Part shown: in pieces, positions 16,901 through 25,513 of the stretch
How the letters are laid out: every line of letters begins with the position of its first letter
Position numbering within the stretch: the first letter of the stretch is position 1
Origin: Clostridia bacterium
GTDB taxonomy: Bacteria > Bacillota > Clostridia > Christensenellales > CAG-138
NCBI GenBank assembly: GCA_017523925.1
Contig: JAFWVQ010000021.1
Coordinates: forward strand, 1-64,000
Reading direction: 5' to 3'
Length of the DNA stretch: 64,000 nt
Made by a program: the position numbers and the translations under genes
The notes under the pieces: model-generated
Told to the model about the DNA's origin: nothing
Database searches by the model: none
The model's input: the letters and a program-made list of their open reading frames with translations, nothing else

Positions 16901-17836
16901 ATGAGCTATGATGATGTTTCCAAGGTGTATTCTCATTCGTTTAGCAATTCCGCTGATGCTGTAATCAGTCACATCTTGCTTCTGGATGAGATAAACAGAC
17001 AGATACCGAATACGATCGCCAAATACAAATCCATTGATTGGATCGACGGTTCTCCTTCGGGAAACGCTCCTGTTTGGGTTTGTTGGTTGGACGGAGCAAA
17101 CGAATTGCCCGACCTTGTTAGCCGTTGCATCAGAAGCATCTGCGACCATTCGGGCGGCCATCCCGTTAAGTTTATCGACTACAACAATATCATAAAGTAT
17201 GTTTCTATTCCCGAGCGAATAGCAGAACTTCGAGATGAGGGAAAACTATGTTTGGCAAACTACACCGACGTATTGCGCCTGATGCTGCTTTTCGAGCACG
17301 GCGGCCTATGGGTTGATGCCGATACATTCGTTTCAAGAGATATTCCCGACGAATTCTTTTCAAAACCGTTTGTTACAGTAAAAAACGACATCGTCGATAT
17401 TTCTCCTAAAGAGTCGCTGAAGTATGTGGGATGCGGAAAATGGCACGTAAGTATTATGGGTGGTCAAAAAGGGAATTCTCTGCTCGGATTCCTTCTCGAT
17501 GCTTTTTTGGAGTTTTTATCAAAGAAGAGCGAACTGCCGAGCTATTATTATTTGGATTATACGATCGAGCTTGCCAGACGGCAATTCCCTAAGGCTGCGG
17601 CCGCCTTAAAAGCCGGAGCGATCTATAACGGTCGGCATCGCAAATTGAGCGTCGGTTTGAAAAGAGGTTATCCGCAGGGCGCGTATAAGGACTTGATCCC
17701 AACGGATACCGTTTTCAACGTTTTGAATCGGAAAAGGGAATTGCCGCTCGTTACCGAAGAAGGCGAGGCCACTGCTTATTCAGAATTCCTGAAGAATCCC
17801 AAAGCAGACGCAGATCACCTATTGAGCTTGAGATAG
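16901..17836 (+). CDS. GT32/capsular-polysaccharide-type glycosyltransferase
   Basis: The sequence APVWVCWLDG, then KFIDYNNI, LCLANYTDVLRLMLLFEHGG and LWVDADTFVSRDI is the classic core of GT-A fold transferases of the GT32/Caps_synth type. The metal-binding DxD is Asp139-Ala-Asp141. Such enzymes add hexoses to capsule, teichoic acid-like or glycolipid acceptors. The frame opens at 16808, but only ATG 16901 lies well inside the transcript and has a GGAGG site eight bases upstream; the product is then 311 residues. It is monocistronic between tRNA-Thr and a terminator, and visibly richer in A+T than its neighbours. Together these suggest acquisition. Confidence 0.85.
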   Translation: MSYDDVSKVYSHSFSNSADAVISHILLLDEINRQIPNTIAKYKSIDWIDGSPSGNAPVWVCWLDGANELPDLVSRCIRSICDHSGGHPVKFIDYNNIIKYVSIPERIAELRDEGKLCLANYTDVLRLMLLFEHGGLWVDADTFVSRDIPDEFFSKPFVTVKNDIVDISPKESLKYVGCGKWHVSIMGGQKGNSLLGFLLDAFLEFLSKKSELPSYYYLDYTIELARRQFPKAAAALKAGAIYNGRHRKLSVGLKRGYPQGAYKDLIPTDTVFNVLNRKRELPLVTEEGEATAYSEFLKNPKADADHLLSLR

Positions 17837-18003
17837 TGTTTTTCGGAGTAATCAACTTCGATAGAACGAAGAGAGCAGTTTACGCTGATAATGGATATTC
17901 AAACGAGAAAGATACAGAACGCAGCGCATTCGATATAAAACAAGAATAGGATCAACGCAGCGCAGCCATATCTCGTAGTGCGCATGCCGCTGATAAAGCT
18001 TCC

Positions 18004-18047
18004 GCAGGCTCAAGCATGACCGCATACATTGAGCCTGCCGTTTTGTT
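18004..18047 (+). terminator. glycosyltransferase terminator
   Basis: A 10-bp perfect stem (18004-18013 with 18029-18038), a 15-base loop and a following CGTTTTGTTT. It ends the transcript of the glycosyltransferase; 17837-18003 holds no supported gene. Confidence 0.75.
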
Positions 18048-18055
18048 TCTCACTC

Positions 18056-20212
18056 TCATCGGCGTTGCTTTTTCGGAAGCTTCGGCACCCTTATGCGCCG
18101 CAGCATGCACGCGAGGCCTTTGAGCAGGCGGCCGTTCGCAAGTTCCGCTATGCCCTCGGCAACGTTATACGGCAGCAGCCTTCCCGCTGTCATTGACATA
18201 CAGCGCAGGGAATTAGTTTCAAGCACGCTTGTGATGAAGAACGACACCTTCAATAGGTTCTCTCGCTCCGCACCCTCGGGCATGCGCTTCGCCTTCCTTG
18301 CCATCCTGCTTGAATAAGCGTTCACTATGCGGAAGATGATGCGGCCGGTCCGAGTTTGTTTGAGATCGGATAGGCGCGATTCAGTGGTGATAGGAAAGCG
18401 CGGCGGCTCATCAGGCACAGTGTATTCAGCCGAGTACTGCGTTTTCGGCTCTATATGGGGCGTTATGCGCACGGTCCGCTCTTCGCCCGGTGCAAGATAC
18501 ACCTTTTCAAAGCCGCGCAGCTCGCCTTCAAGAAACAGCATAGAAACAAAGCCGCCGAAGCGGTCGCCAACGTTTTTGACGGTTTGGCAATAGGCATCAC
18601 CTTCGCGCACCCAGTTCGATTGCTCGAACTCGGTGTAGCTTAGCCCGAATCCGAATGGGAAGCGCACCGGCACGGAATGCTTATTGTAGTATCTGTAACC
18701 CACCTCAAGCCCCTCGGAGTAGACCTCGTTCACGCGCTTGCCGAAGCTTGCGCTGCAAGGGCAATCCTCGTACTTAATCGGCCAAGTCTCGGCGAGCCTG
18801 CCGGAGGGATTGACCCTGCCGAAGATCAGGTCGCATACGGCCGTTCCGCCGTTCTGCCCGGGCAGGTACATATTCAGTATCGCATCGACCTTGTCGTAAA
18901 ACGGCAGCTCGACGGGCGAACCGCCGAAAAGTATCACGACGATCCTTTTGCCGCTCGAGGAAAGCTCACCGAGCAGATCGAGCTGATCCTGTGGCAGGCG
19001 CATATCCTCGCGGTCGCGCCCCTCGGTTTCGTAGAAATCGGTTAGACCCGCGAAAACGAGTACGGTGTCGCACTGCTCAAGCGAATGAAGCTCCACTCCC
19101 CTTGCCGCAAAAGCATCCTTGGGCGAGGTTAGCATGGAGGGATTGATCATCGAGCTTCCTGCGCCCTGATAGCGCATATTTTCGAACAGCTCGCCCACGG
19201 CGCACAGCTTCTCGACGCCCGTCAGGGGAAGCACGCCGCTGTTTTTGAGCAGAACGGTGCTGTCCGCGGCAAGCTCCGCCGCAAGCGCGTGGTGTGCCGC
19301 CCAATCGACCCGAGCGTTTTTATCCGCATCCGAGCGCGCGCCGTTCGGCTTGACCAAGCGATCGATCCATTTGAGAATGTTTCTGCATGCGTCGTCGAGC
19401 CTTGCCATATCGAGCGAGCCGTTCTTCGCCGCATCGAGTATCGCGCGGCGGCAGAAGGCCGTATCGCCAGGCATCTCGAGATCGAGCCCGGCATGGATGC
19501 CCGCGACCCTATCCTTCACAGCGCCCCAATCGCTCATAACAACGCCGTCAAAGCCCCATTCATTGCGGAGCACGTCGGTGAGCAGCCACTCGTTCTCGGA
19601 GCAGAAAATGCCGTTCAGCCTGTTGTAGGCGCACATTACGGCGGCGGGCCTTGCGTGCTTCACAACGTATTCAAAGGGCTTGAGATAGAGATTGCGGATC
19701 GTGTTTTCGGAGGCGACGGAGTTGCCCATGAAGCGGTGATTTTCGGAATTGTTCAGCGCAAAATGCTTGATCACCGCGCCCACGCCGCAGCTTTGGAGGG
19801 CCTCGACAAGCGCAGCACCCATTACGCCCGCAAGCAGCGGGTCCTCGCTGAAATACTCGAAGTTTCTTCCGCAGAGCGGATCGCGCTTGATATTCAAGCC
19901 CGGACCGAGAAGCGCATGCACGCCGTAAAACGCGCACTCCTTGGCAAGCGCTTCGCCCATCCTGCGCATATTATCGGGGTTCCAGCTCGATGCAAGCGCA
20001 GCCGCCGTCGGAAACGCGGTCGCAGGCTCGCTGCGGCCGATCCCGTTGTCGCCCCTGCCCTTCTGTCTGCGCATGCCGTGCGGCCCGTCCGAGGTGCAAA
20101 TTGACGGCACTCCGAGGCGCGGTATGGGGTTTGTGTACCAAAAATCCGTACCGGAAACAAGCGCCGCCTTTTCCTCGAGCGTCATAAGTTCAAGCGTTTT
20201 TTCAATATTCAT
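18056..20212 (-). CDS. glycoside hydrolase family 3 beta-glycosidase
   Basis: A 718-residue GH3 enzyme, probably a cytoplasmic beta-glucosidase or related exo-acting beta-glycosidase, since no signal peptide is seen. Visible are the substrate motifs TSDGPHGMRRQKGRG near 40 and KHFALNNSENHR near 165, and the nucleophile Asp in GFDGVVMSDWGA near 230. The second domain has FGGSPVELPF and PGQNGGTAVCDLIFG, and a shortened Fn3-like region starts near GFGLSYTEFE. The start is ATG 20212 because GGAGGT lies seven bases upstream; the longer frame would run through the promoter. It is monocistronic. The substrate cannot be read from the sequence. Confidence 0.93.
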   Translation of the reverse strand: MNIEKTLELMTLEEKAALVSGTDFWYTNPIPRLGVPSICTSDGPHGMRRQKGRGDNGIGRSEPATAFPTAAALASSWNPDNMRRMGEALAKECAFYGVHALLGPGLNIKRDPLCGRNFEYFSEDPLLAGVMGAALVEALQSCGVGAVIKHFALNNSENHRFMGNSVASENTIRNLYLKPFEYVVKHARPAAVMCAYNRLNGIFCSENEWLLTDVLRNEWGFDGVVMSDWGAVKDRVAGIHAGLDLEMPGDTAFCRRAILDAAKNGSLDMARLDDACRNILKWIDRLVKPNGARSDADKNARVDWAAHHALAAELAADSTVLLKNSGVLPLTGVEKLCAVGELFENMRYQGAGSSMINPSMLTSPKDAFAARGVELHSLEQCDTVLVFAGLTDFYETEGRDREDMRLPQDQLDLLGELSSSGKRIVVILFGGSPVELPFYDKVDAILNMYLPGQNGGTAVCDLIFGRVNPSGRLAETWPIKYEDCPCSASFGKRVNEVYSEGLEVGYRYYNKHSVPVRFPFGFGLSYTEFEQSNWVREGDAYCQTVKNVGDRFGGFVSMLFLEGELRGFEKVYLAPGEERTVRITPHIEPKTQYSAEYTVPDEPPRFPITTESRLSDLKQTRTGRIIFRIVNAYSSRMARKAKRMPEGAERENLLKVSFFITSVLETNSLRCMSMTAGRLLPYNVAEGIAELANGRLLKGLACMLRRIRVPKLPKKQRR

Positions 20213-20287
20213 GGCGGCACCTCCTGTTACGAACGCGGTTCGTTTAAGCTGATAATGTAAATCCGCTTTCGAAACGCAGCTTGAAAT

Positions 20288-20299
20288 TTGCGATCGCAA
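20288..20299. promoter_or_regulatory. palindrome in the GH3 leader, possible operator
   Basis: A perfect 12-base palindrome (TTGCGATCGCAA) lies about five bases downstream of the predicted GH3 transcription start, a typical place for a sugar-responsive repressor to bind. No regulator gene is adjacent. Confidence 0.4.
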
Positions 20300-20310
20300 C
20301 TCGCATTGAT

Positions 20311-20339
20311 AATATACCAGTTTTCGATATGGATTTCAA
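20311..20339 (-). promoter_or_regulatory. GH3 promoter
   Basis: On the minus strand, TTGAAA (20339-20334) and TATATT (20316-20311) with 17-base spacing. The 340-base gap 20213-20552 holds this promoter, the palindrome and the rpsI terminator; nothing else is seen. Confidence 0.7.
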
Positions 20340-20501
20340 GTCGCTTTTTTCAGTTAGTTTATTACTGCCGATTTTATCTGTAATACGATGCTTGGCATAG
20401 TGACAATGATCGATCGAAACAGCAAGCCTCGATCGGCACAAATTACTATGTATTGGAAGCAAATGATCAAGGCTTTTGTCGAAACAAAGGTTTTAGAGCA
20501 G

Positions 20502-20533
20502 AAAAAAACCCTAAGCCGAAGCTCGGGGTTTTC
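20502..20533 (-). terminator. rplM-rpsI terminator
   Basis: A stem of about 12 bp with one wobble pair and one mismatch and a tetraloop (20504-20515 with 20520-20531). It is followed on the minus strand by a run of seven T, 20 bases after the rpsI stop. Confidence 0.85.
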
Positions 20534-20552
20534 ATAATGCAAATCGAAGCGA

Positions 20553-20948
20553 TTAACGCTTGCTGAACTGAGGAGCACGACGAGCGGCCTTGAGACCGTA
20601 CTTCTTCCTCTCCTTCATGCGAGGATCGCGGGTGAGGAAGCCTGCCTTTTTAAGGGCAGCGCGGTATTCCTGGGAGTCAACATCGAGCAGCGCACGGGAG
20701 ATGCCGTGACGGATAGCGCCGGCCTGGCCGGTGTAACCGCCGCCATATACGTTCACAAGAACGTCGAACTTGCCGAGGGTCTCGGTCAGCTCGAGGGGCG
20801 CGCGAACGATCATCTTGAGGGTCTCGTAGCCGAAGTAATCGTCAATGTCACGCTTGTTGATGGTGATATTGCCGGTGCCGGGAATGAGACGAACGCGGGC
20901 AACGGAGCTCTTGCGCCTGCCGGTTCCGAGATACTGAGTGGTAGCCAT
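20553..20948 (-). CDS. rpsI: 30S ribosomal protein S9
   Basis: S9 of 131 residues. The N-terminus [16 protein letters not shown], the internal [19 protein letters not shown] near 70, and the basic C-terminus [17 protein letters not shown] are diagnostic; the last residues reach the P-site tRNA anticodon loop. It lies 20 bases after rplM, the universal L13-S9 pair. Confidence 0.99.
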   Translation of the reverse strand: MATTQYLGTGRRKSSVARVRLIPGTGNITINKRDIDDYFGYETLKMIVRAPLELTETLGKFDVLVNVYGGGYTGQAGAIRHGISRALLDVDSQEYRAALKKAGFLTRDPRMKERKKYGLKAARRAPQFSKR

Positions 20949-20968
20949 AGTTTAAATCTCCTTCCCTA

Positions 20969-21400
20969 TTACTTCAGCTTGAGCTCTTCGGGCATCTGGG
21001 CCTGATGCTTATGCTCAGCACCGCGATAGATGCGAAGCTTGGTGATCATCTGCCTGCCGAGAGGTCCCTTGGGCAGCATGCGGCGAACGGCCTCACGAAC
21101 CATGAACTCGGGCTTCTTCTCGAGAAGAGTGCCGTACTTGGTCTCTTTGAGTCCGCCGGGATAGCCGGTGTGATGGTAGTAGATCTTCTGATCGAGCTTG
21201 CGGCCGGTCAGAACGACCTTATCGGCGTTGATGATGATAACGTGATCGCCGCAGTCCACGTGGGGCGTGAAGATGGGCTTATGTTTACCACGGAGAATGG
21301 CGGCAACCTGGGATGCGAGACGGCCGAGCACCATGCCTTCTGCATCAACGACGTACCACTTGCGCTCCATGGACTCTGCTTTTGCCATATAGCTTTTCAT
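20969..21400 (-). CDS. rplM: 50S ribosomal protein L13
   Basis: L13 of 143 residues with the expected [19 protein letters not shown] near 15, [17 protein letters not shown] near 48, the YYHTGYPGG motif near 75 and [17 protein letters not shown] near 112. A GGAGG site lies six bases before the ATG. First gene of the rplM-rpsI operon, whose leader of about 100 bases may carry the autoregulatory L13 structure known in other Firmicutes. Confidence 0.99.
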   Translation of the reverse strand: MKSYMAKAESMERKWYVVDAEGMVLGRLASQVAAILRGKHKPIFTPHVDCGDHVIIINADKVVLTGRKLDQKIYYHHTGYPGGLKETKYGTLLEKKPEFMVREAVRRMLPKGPLGRQMITKLRIYRGAEHKHQAQMPEELKLK

Positions 21401-21508
21401 GCAATGTCCTCCAAAAAGGTTTGTTGAATTTCTTATTTTTTGCTAAGATTTCCGACAACGGACGGGGCTGGTGACCGCAATCCTCCACCATAAGCAAAGC
21501 ACTTCGGC

Positions 21509-21537
21509 ATTATACAGAATCCGAAGCGCTTTGTCAA
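21509..21537 (-). promoter_or_regulatory. rplM-rpsI promoter
   Basis: A fully consensus promoter on the minus strand: TTGACA (21537-21532), 17 bases, TATAAT (21514-21509). The leader to ATG 21400 is about 100 bases. Confidence 0.92.
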
Positions 21538-21635
21538 GCATTCTGCTATGTTTTTACGCAGTTTTTAAGATTATATTTTATTTTTTGTTCATAGTATGCG
21601 CATTCAAGCGAAAAATCGGCAAAATGCAGCTCACA

Positions 21636-22916
21636 TCATGCATTTTCCATAGCAGTGACCATGATGCCGACGTTATCGAACCAGATCTCGTCGAACTGCG
21701 AAAGCGGCAGCGGATTCACTCCCTCCCCCGCCTCGACCGTGTAGCCCGGGCGGTCGTAATTCAGGATGAACCAATCACGGTAGCCCGCATTCGCGCTCTC
21801 GCTCGGCACGTCTGCAAGCGCGTACCCGCTCACCGCCGCCATCTTCTCGCCGATCTCGCGCGCTCTTGGCGGCTCCTCGTCCTTAAAGCGCCAATAGATC
21901 TCCCTGCCCTGTGTGTGGTATGAGATGGTCAGATCGAACTCATGCGAAAGCGTGTATTCATAAAGCGCGCGGCTCTCGGGCGCGCACAGCGGCTCGGTGC
22001 CGACAAAATCCCTCGGTGCGGGCGTGGTCCAGCCCTGCGCGAACTTGATGCGCCTTGCTTCCTCCCAATCCGCGGGATAGTTCAGATTCAGATCGACTCC
22101 CGCGATATTCGCCTTCCAACCCTCGGGAAAGCGCACCGAAGGATACCGCGCCGCGATGCGTTTTGCTTCCGCATACGCCTCGCTGCCGCGATCGAGCGCA
22201 CCGTTCACAAGGTCCACGCCGTCCGGATCCACGAGCGGCGCGATATGCAGCCGCACTCGCTCATAGAGCGGCCTTGCGCTTCTGCCGCAGATCGTGCCGT
22301 TGCGGATAATCGCCTTGAGGAAGGTTTCAAGGAAGCGCAGCACCAGAACCGTGGTGATCCACTCGTTCGCATGATGGCTTGCATTTATAAGAAGCGACCT
22401 TTCCCCCGTGCCGAGGTTCACCGCGCGAAGCGGGCGGCCGAGCACCGAGCTGCCGTAGACCTCGCTTCGAAGGAAGGGATAGCGCGCTTCGAGCCCGTCT
22501 AGTATCAGGTCCGTCAGCATCGAGGTATAGCGCATATCGCTCGGAGCAAGGTCGAAACCGTAAGGAACGACAAGCTTTTCGCCTATCTTCAGGCTTTCCG
22601 CATCGGCCGAAGGATTAGCCGCCGCGATCGCCTCGGAAGTTGTGTCATAGCGTTTTGCGATGCGGTAGAAGCTGTCGCCCGCACGCACGGTCAGCATAAA
22701 ATAGCCAAGCAGGAACGGACGCAGTGCCGCCCGGGTGCGCTCCCCGACGATGCCGTCCGGCGCGAGCGCGAAATCGGATTGAAACCTTCGAACCGCGTTC
22801 TGAGTTCCCGTGCCGAAAAAGCCGTCCTTCTTTCCCGTATAGTAACCGCTCCTTGAGAGCGCGAGCTGCAAAAGCTCAACCTCCGGCCCGCTTGAGCCGA
22901 GATGAAGTGTTTTCAT
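21636..22916 (-). CDS. M14 zinc carboxypeptidase with peptidoglycan-binding and LysM domains
   Basis: Three modules in 426 residues: a PG_binding_1 domain (1-70, with GSSGPEVELLQLALSRSGYY and GIVGERTRAALRPF), a LysM domain (about 74-118, LTVRAGDSFYRIAKRYDTT) and a peptidase M14 domain (about 125-426). Zinc ligands are the HxxE of SHHANEW near 181 and the His of SYHTQGR near 335; the catalytic Glu is in GYTVEAGEG near 400. This is the architecture of gamma-D-glutamyl-diaminopimelate endopeptidases that trim peptidoglycan peptides. No signal peptide is visible, so export or use on imported muropeptides inside the cell are both open. It is monocistronic. Confidence 0.92.
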   Translation of the reverse strand: MKTLHLGSSGPEVELLQLALSRSGYYTGKKDGFFGTGTQNAVRRFQSDFALAPDGIVGERTRAALRPFLLGYFMLTVRAGDSFYRIAKRYDTTSEAIAAANPSADAESLKIGEKLVVPYGFDLAPSDMRYTSMLTDLILDGLEARYPFLRSEVYGSSVLGRPLRAVNLGTGERSLLINASHHANEWITTVLVLRFLETFLKAIIRNGTICGRSARPLYERVRLHIAPLVDPDGVDLVNGALDRGSEAYAEAKRIAARYPSVRFPEGWKANIAGVDLNLNYPADWEEARRIKFAQGWTTPAPRDFVGTEPLCAPESRALYEYTLSHEFDLTISYHTQGREIYWRFKDEEPPRAREIGEKMAAVSGYALADVPSESANAGYRDWFILNYDRPGYTVEAGEGVNPLPLSQFDEIWFDNVGIMVTAMENA

Positions 22917-23020
22917 AGTTACCTCCGTGCAGTGTATTCACAATATTCTATGCGGATCGGCTGTTAGAGATAACTGAAGGGGCTTTGGGCGGTGTCGGCA
23001 AACAGCAGCATAATGCATGC

Positions 23021-23046
23021 AAAAGCGGCACCCTTTCGGATGCCGC
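23021..23046 (-). terminator. tsf terminator
   Basis: A 9-bp GC-rich stem (23025-23033 with 23038-23046) with a tetraloop, followed on the minus strand by TTTT, 24 bases after the tsf stop. Confidence 0.85.
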
Positions 23047-23069
23047 ATAATGCTTTAAATCGGGAAAGC

Positions 23070-23951
23070 TTATGCCTTCTTGGTCTGCGCCATAACTTCC
23101 TCTGCGAAGTTGTCGCTGCGCTTCTCAAGGCCCTCGCCCATCTCGAAGCGGGTGAAGGAGATAACGTCGAACCTGCCGCCGATCATATCGGAAACGGACT
23201 GGTCGGGATTCTTAACAAAGGGCTGCTCAAGCAGGCAAACTTCCTTGTAGTACTTCTGGATGCGGCCTTCGACCATCTTGTCGATGATGGCGGCGGGCTT
23301 GCCCTCCTCCAGCGCCTGGGCGCGGAGGATCTCGCGCTCATGCTCAAGCTCGGCCTCGTCGCAATCCGCACGGTTCAGGCAGGTGGGCTTTGCGGCCGCG
23401 ATCTGCATGGAAACGTCGTGCGCAACGGCGGGATGGTCGCCATTGGAGATGTGAAGAAGAACGCCGATCTTGCCGCCGAGGTGGACGTAAGTATCAACGA
23501 TGCCCTCAACGCGGTCGAAGCGGCGGATGGTGATCTTCTCGCCGATCTTGGCAACGGCTTCGTTGATGACCTGGGAAACGGTCTTGGTCTCGTCCTCGGA
23601 ATAGGTCTGCTCCATCATTTCCTCAACGGAAGCGGGGTTGTTCTTGGCAACGTGCTTCGCCATATTCGCAACCAGAGCCTTGAAGTCGTCGGTCTTGGCA
23701 ACGAAGTCGGTCTCGCAGTTTACCTCGATGATGACGCCAACGCCGCACTTATCGCAAACGAGGCAGTCCACAAGACCCTCGGCCGCGATGCGGGAAGCCT
23801 TCTTAGCGGAAGCCGCAAGGCTCTTCTCGCGAAGATAGTCAAGCGCCTTTTCGATATCGCCATCGCACTCCTTGAGTGCCTTTTTGCAGTCCATCATACC
23901 GGCGCCGGAACGCTCACGAAGCGCCATTACGTCTTTTGCGGTGAATTCCAT
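23070..23951 (-). CDS. tsf: translation elongation factor Ts
   Basis: EF-Ts is the nucleotide exchange factor for EF-Tu. The N-terminal signature [16 protein letters not shown] (near 12) and the second signature [19 protein letters not shown] stretch near 75 (here [17 protein letters not shown]) are clear. The start is ATG 23951, preceded by GGAGG at eight bases, rather than the ATG 15 bases upstream; the product has 293 residues. It follows rpsB by 83 bases. A hairpin between the two genes (23992-24020) may tune the relative yields. Confidence 0.98.
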   Translation of the reverse strand: MEFTAKDVMALRERSGAGMMDCKKALKECDGDIEKALDYLREKSLAASAKKASRIAAEGLVDCLVCDKCGVGVIIEVNCETDFVAKTDDFKALVANMAKHVAKNNPASVEEMMEQTYSEDETKTVSQVINEAVAKIGEKITIRRFDRVEGIVDTYVHLGGKIGVLLHISNGDHPAVAHDVSMQIAAAKPTCLNRADCDEAELEHEREILRAQALEEGKPAAIIDKMVEGRIQKYYKEVCLLEQPFVKNPDQSVSDMIGGRFDVISFTRFEMGEGLEKRSDNFAEEVMAQTKKA

Positions 23952-23991
23952 TGAATTATCCTCCAATTATCTTTGATAAACAATTTTACAA

Positions 23992-24020
23992 CGAAAGGGA
24001 GGTAAAGCCTATCTCCCTTT
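23992..24020 (-). other. intercistronic hairpin between rpsB and tsf
   Basis: A 9-bp stem (GAAAGGGAG with CTCCCTTTC) with an 11-base loop lies between the rpsB stop and the tsf ribosome site. There is no T-run, so an attenuator or processing role is more likely than termination. Confidence 0.5.
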
Positions 24021-24034
24021 CATGAATAAACGAA

Positions 24035-24787
24035 TTAGAAATTATCTTCCTCTTCGGCTTCCTCGGGCTCGCCGCCGATCTCAACGGCGGAGTCGGTCAT
24101 CTGAACGCCCTGCTTGCCTTCGAGAACTGCGTCCGCGATCTTGGAAGCGATGAGCTTAACGGCGCGGATAGCGTCGTCGTTGCCGGGGATAACGTAATCA
24201 ACGTCATCGGGATCGCAGTTGGTGTCGACGATGGCAACGATCGGGATACCGAGGGTGCGCGCTTCGAGAACGGCGATGTGCTCCTTGCGGGGGTCAACAA
24301 CGAACATGCAGCTGGGGAGCTTCTTCATCTCGCGGATACCGCCGAGATTCTTGAGGAGCTTTTCGCGCAGAGCGCAGAGCTGAACGACTTCCTTCTTGGG
24401 GAGAAGGTCGAAATCGCCGTCGGCCTCCATCTTATCGATCTGGTTGAGCTTTGCGATACGGGTCTGGATGGTCTTGAAGTTGGTGAGAAGACCGCCGAGC
24501 CAGCGCTGGTTTACGAAGAACATTTCGCAGCGCTTTGCTTCCTGCTCGATGCTCTCCTGAGCCTGCTTCTTGGTGCCGACGAAAAGAACGGTGCCGTCGC
24601 CCATGGCAACGTCACGAACGAAGTTGTACGCTTCGTCGATCTTCTTAACGGTTTTGGAAAGGTCGATGATGTAGATGCCGTTGCGCTCGGTGAAGATGTA
24701 TTCCTTCATCTTCGGGTTCCAACGACGGGTCTGGTGACCGAAATGTACGCCTGCTTCGAGCAGCTGCTTCATGGAAATAACTGACAT
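24035..24787 (-). CDS. rpsB: 30S ribosomal protein S2
   Basis: S2 of 250 residues. It begins [26 protein letters not shown] and contains [12 protein letters not shown] near 42 and [19 protein letters not shown] near 150, with an acidic C-terminal tail. ATG 24787 is chosen because AGGAGGT lies seven bases upstream; a longer frame to 24835 would enter the leader. In most Firmicutes the operon continues into pyrH and frr; here it ends after tsf. Confidence 0.99.
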   Translation of the reverse strand: MSVISMKQLLEAGVHFGHQTRRWNPKMKEYIFTERNGIYIIDLSKTVKKIDEAYNFVRDVAMGDGTVLFVGTKKQAQESIEQEAKRCEMFFVNQRWLGGLLTNFKTIQTRIAKLNQIDKMEADGDFDLLPKKEVVQLCALREKLLKNLGGIREMKKLPSCMFVVDPRKEHIAVLEARTLGIPIVAIVDTNCDPDDVDYVIPGNDDAIRAVKLIASKIADAVLEGKQGVQMTDSAVEIGGEPEEAEEEDNF

Positions 24788-24897
24788 GATAAAAACCTCC
24801 TGTTTTTGATTTCCGCCCCGCGCTTCATCTCCCAAGGGAACCTCTTTTGAGGCACAGCCCTAAAGATCGGCACGGGTGAGTTATTTCAAGCCTTGCT

Positions 24898-24926
24898 ATT
24901 TTAGCATAGTTTAGCTTGTGTTGCAA
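24898..24926 (-). promoter_or_regulatory. rpsB-tsf promoter
   Basis: On the minus strand, TTGCAA (24926-24921), 17 bases, TAAAAT (24903-24898). The leader of about 100 bases could hold an S2-responsive structure. The gap 24788-25219 otherwise shows only the divergent ireB promoter; 24927-25141 has no recognisable gene. Confidence 0.75.
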
Positions 24927-25141
24927 GTGTTTTTGCAGGTTTTTCGGGCGCCGGTCGAATATATTTTCAAGCAATGATCCTGTTGATCCCCCTGTTGACA
25001 GCCGCAGTACGCTTTCCGCTTCATGCACGGAACCGGCGCGGCGTTCAAGCCCGATAGGAAATGCGATCGGCACGTCTATTTCCCTTTTCGGCGATAAAAT
25101 CAAGCGAATGAGATCGATTTTCGAAATATGCGGTCGAGCCC

Positions 25142-25170
25142 TTGAGCGAAATGCTTAAATGTGTTATAAT
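25142..25170 (+). promoter_or_regulatory. ireB promoter
   Basis: TTGAGC (25142-25147), 17 bases, perfect TATAAT (25165-25170). It covers the first codons of the longest open frame and so supports the internal TTG start at 25220. Confidence 0.8.
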
Positions 25171-25219
25171 AGCGATGTATGATCGTTTCTGCGATCGATC
25201 TTATATGGAGGTACTGAAA

Positions 25220-25513
25220 TTGGGCGACAAGAAGAACGAAAAAACCAATCCCGCGCGCGGCAGCACCATGGTATTCGACCGTCCGGGCGAAAAGGGCACG
25301 GTGAGCGAAGTGCTATTGAAGGTTTACAGCTCGCTCAAGGAAAAGGGCTACGATCCCGTGGATCAGCTTGTTGGCTATCTGCTCTCGGGCGACCCGACCT
25401 ACGTCACGGGTCACAACAATGCGCGCTATCTCATCAGCACCTTTGAAAGGGACGAGCTGATCGAGGAGCTCGTGCGCACCTATATCAAGCAGTTCACCGG
25501 AGAAAGGCCTTGA
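25220..25513 (+). CDS. ireB: IreB family regulatory phosphoprotein (UPF0297)
   Basis: IreB is a small regulator phosphorylated by the PASTA kinase IreK in Enterococcus, linked to cell-wall antibiotic tolerance. The core VFDRPGEKGTVSEVLLKVYSSLKEKGYDP, then QLVGYLLSGDPTYVTGHNNAR and LIEELVRTYI, matches this family closely. Start TTG 25220 has GGAGGT eight bases upstream and lies after the promoter, giving 97 residues. In most Firmicutes ireB precedes ruvX (yqgF) and a DUF1292 gene; here the next gene, sharing four bases, is an aldo/keto reductase. Confidence 0.93.
   Translation: MGDKKNEKTNPARGSTMVFDRPGEKGTVSEVLLKVYSSLKEKGYDPVDQLVGYLLSGDPTYVTGHNNARYLISTFERDELIEELVRTYIKQFTGERP

Noticed and set aside
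17836..17949. 37-codon GTG frame overlapping the glycosyltransferase stop
   Set aside because: The overlap is suggestive, but there is no ribosome site and no family resemblance; could be a gene remnant.
24825..25103. 92-codon minus-strand frame in the rpsB-ireB gap
   Set aside because: It overlaps the rpsB promoter and leader, has no ribosome site and atypical composition.
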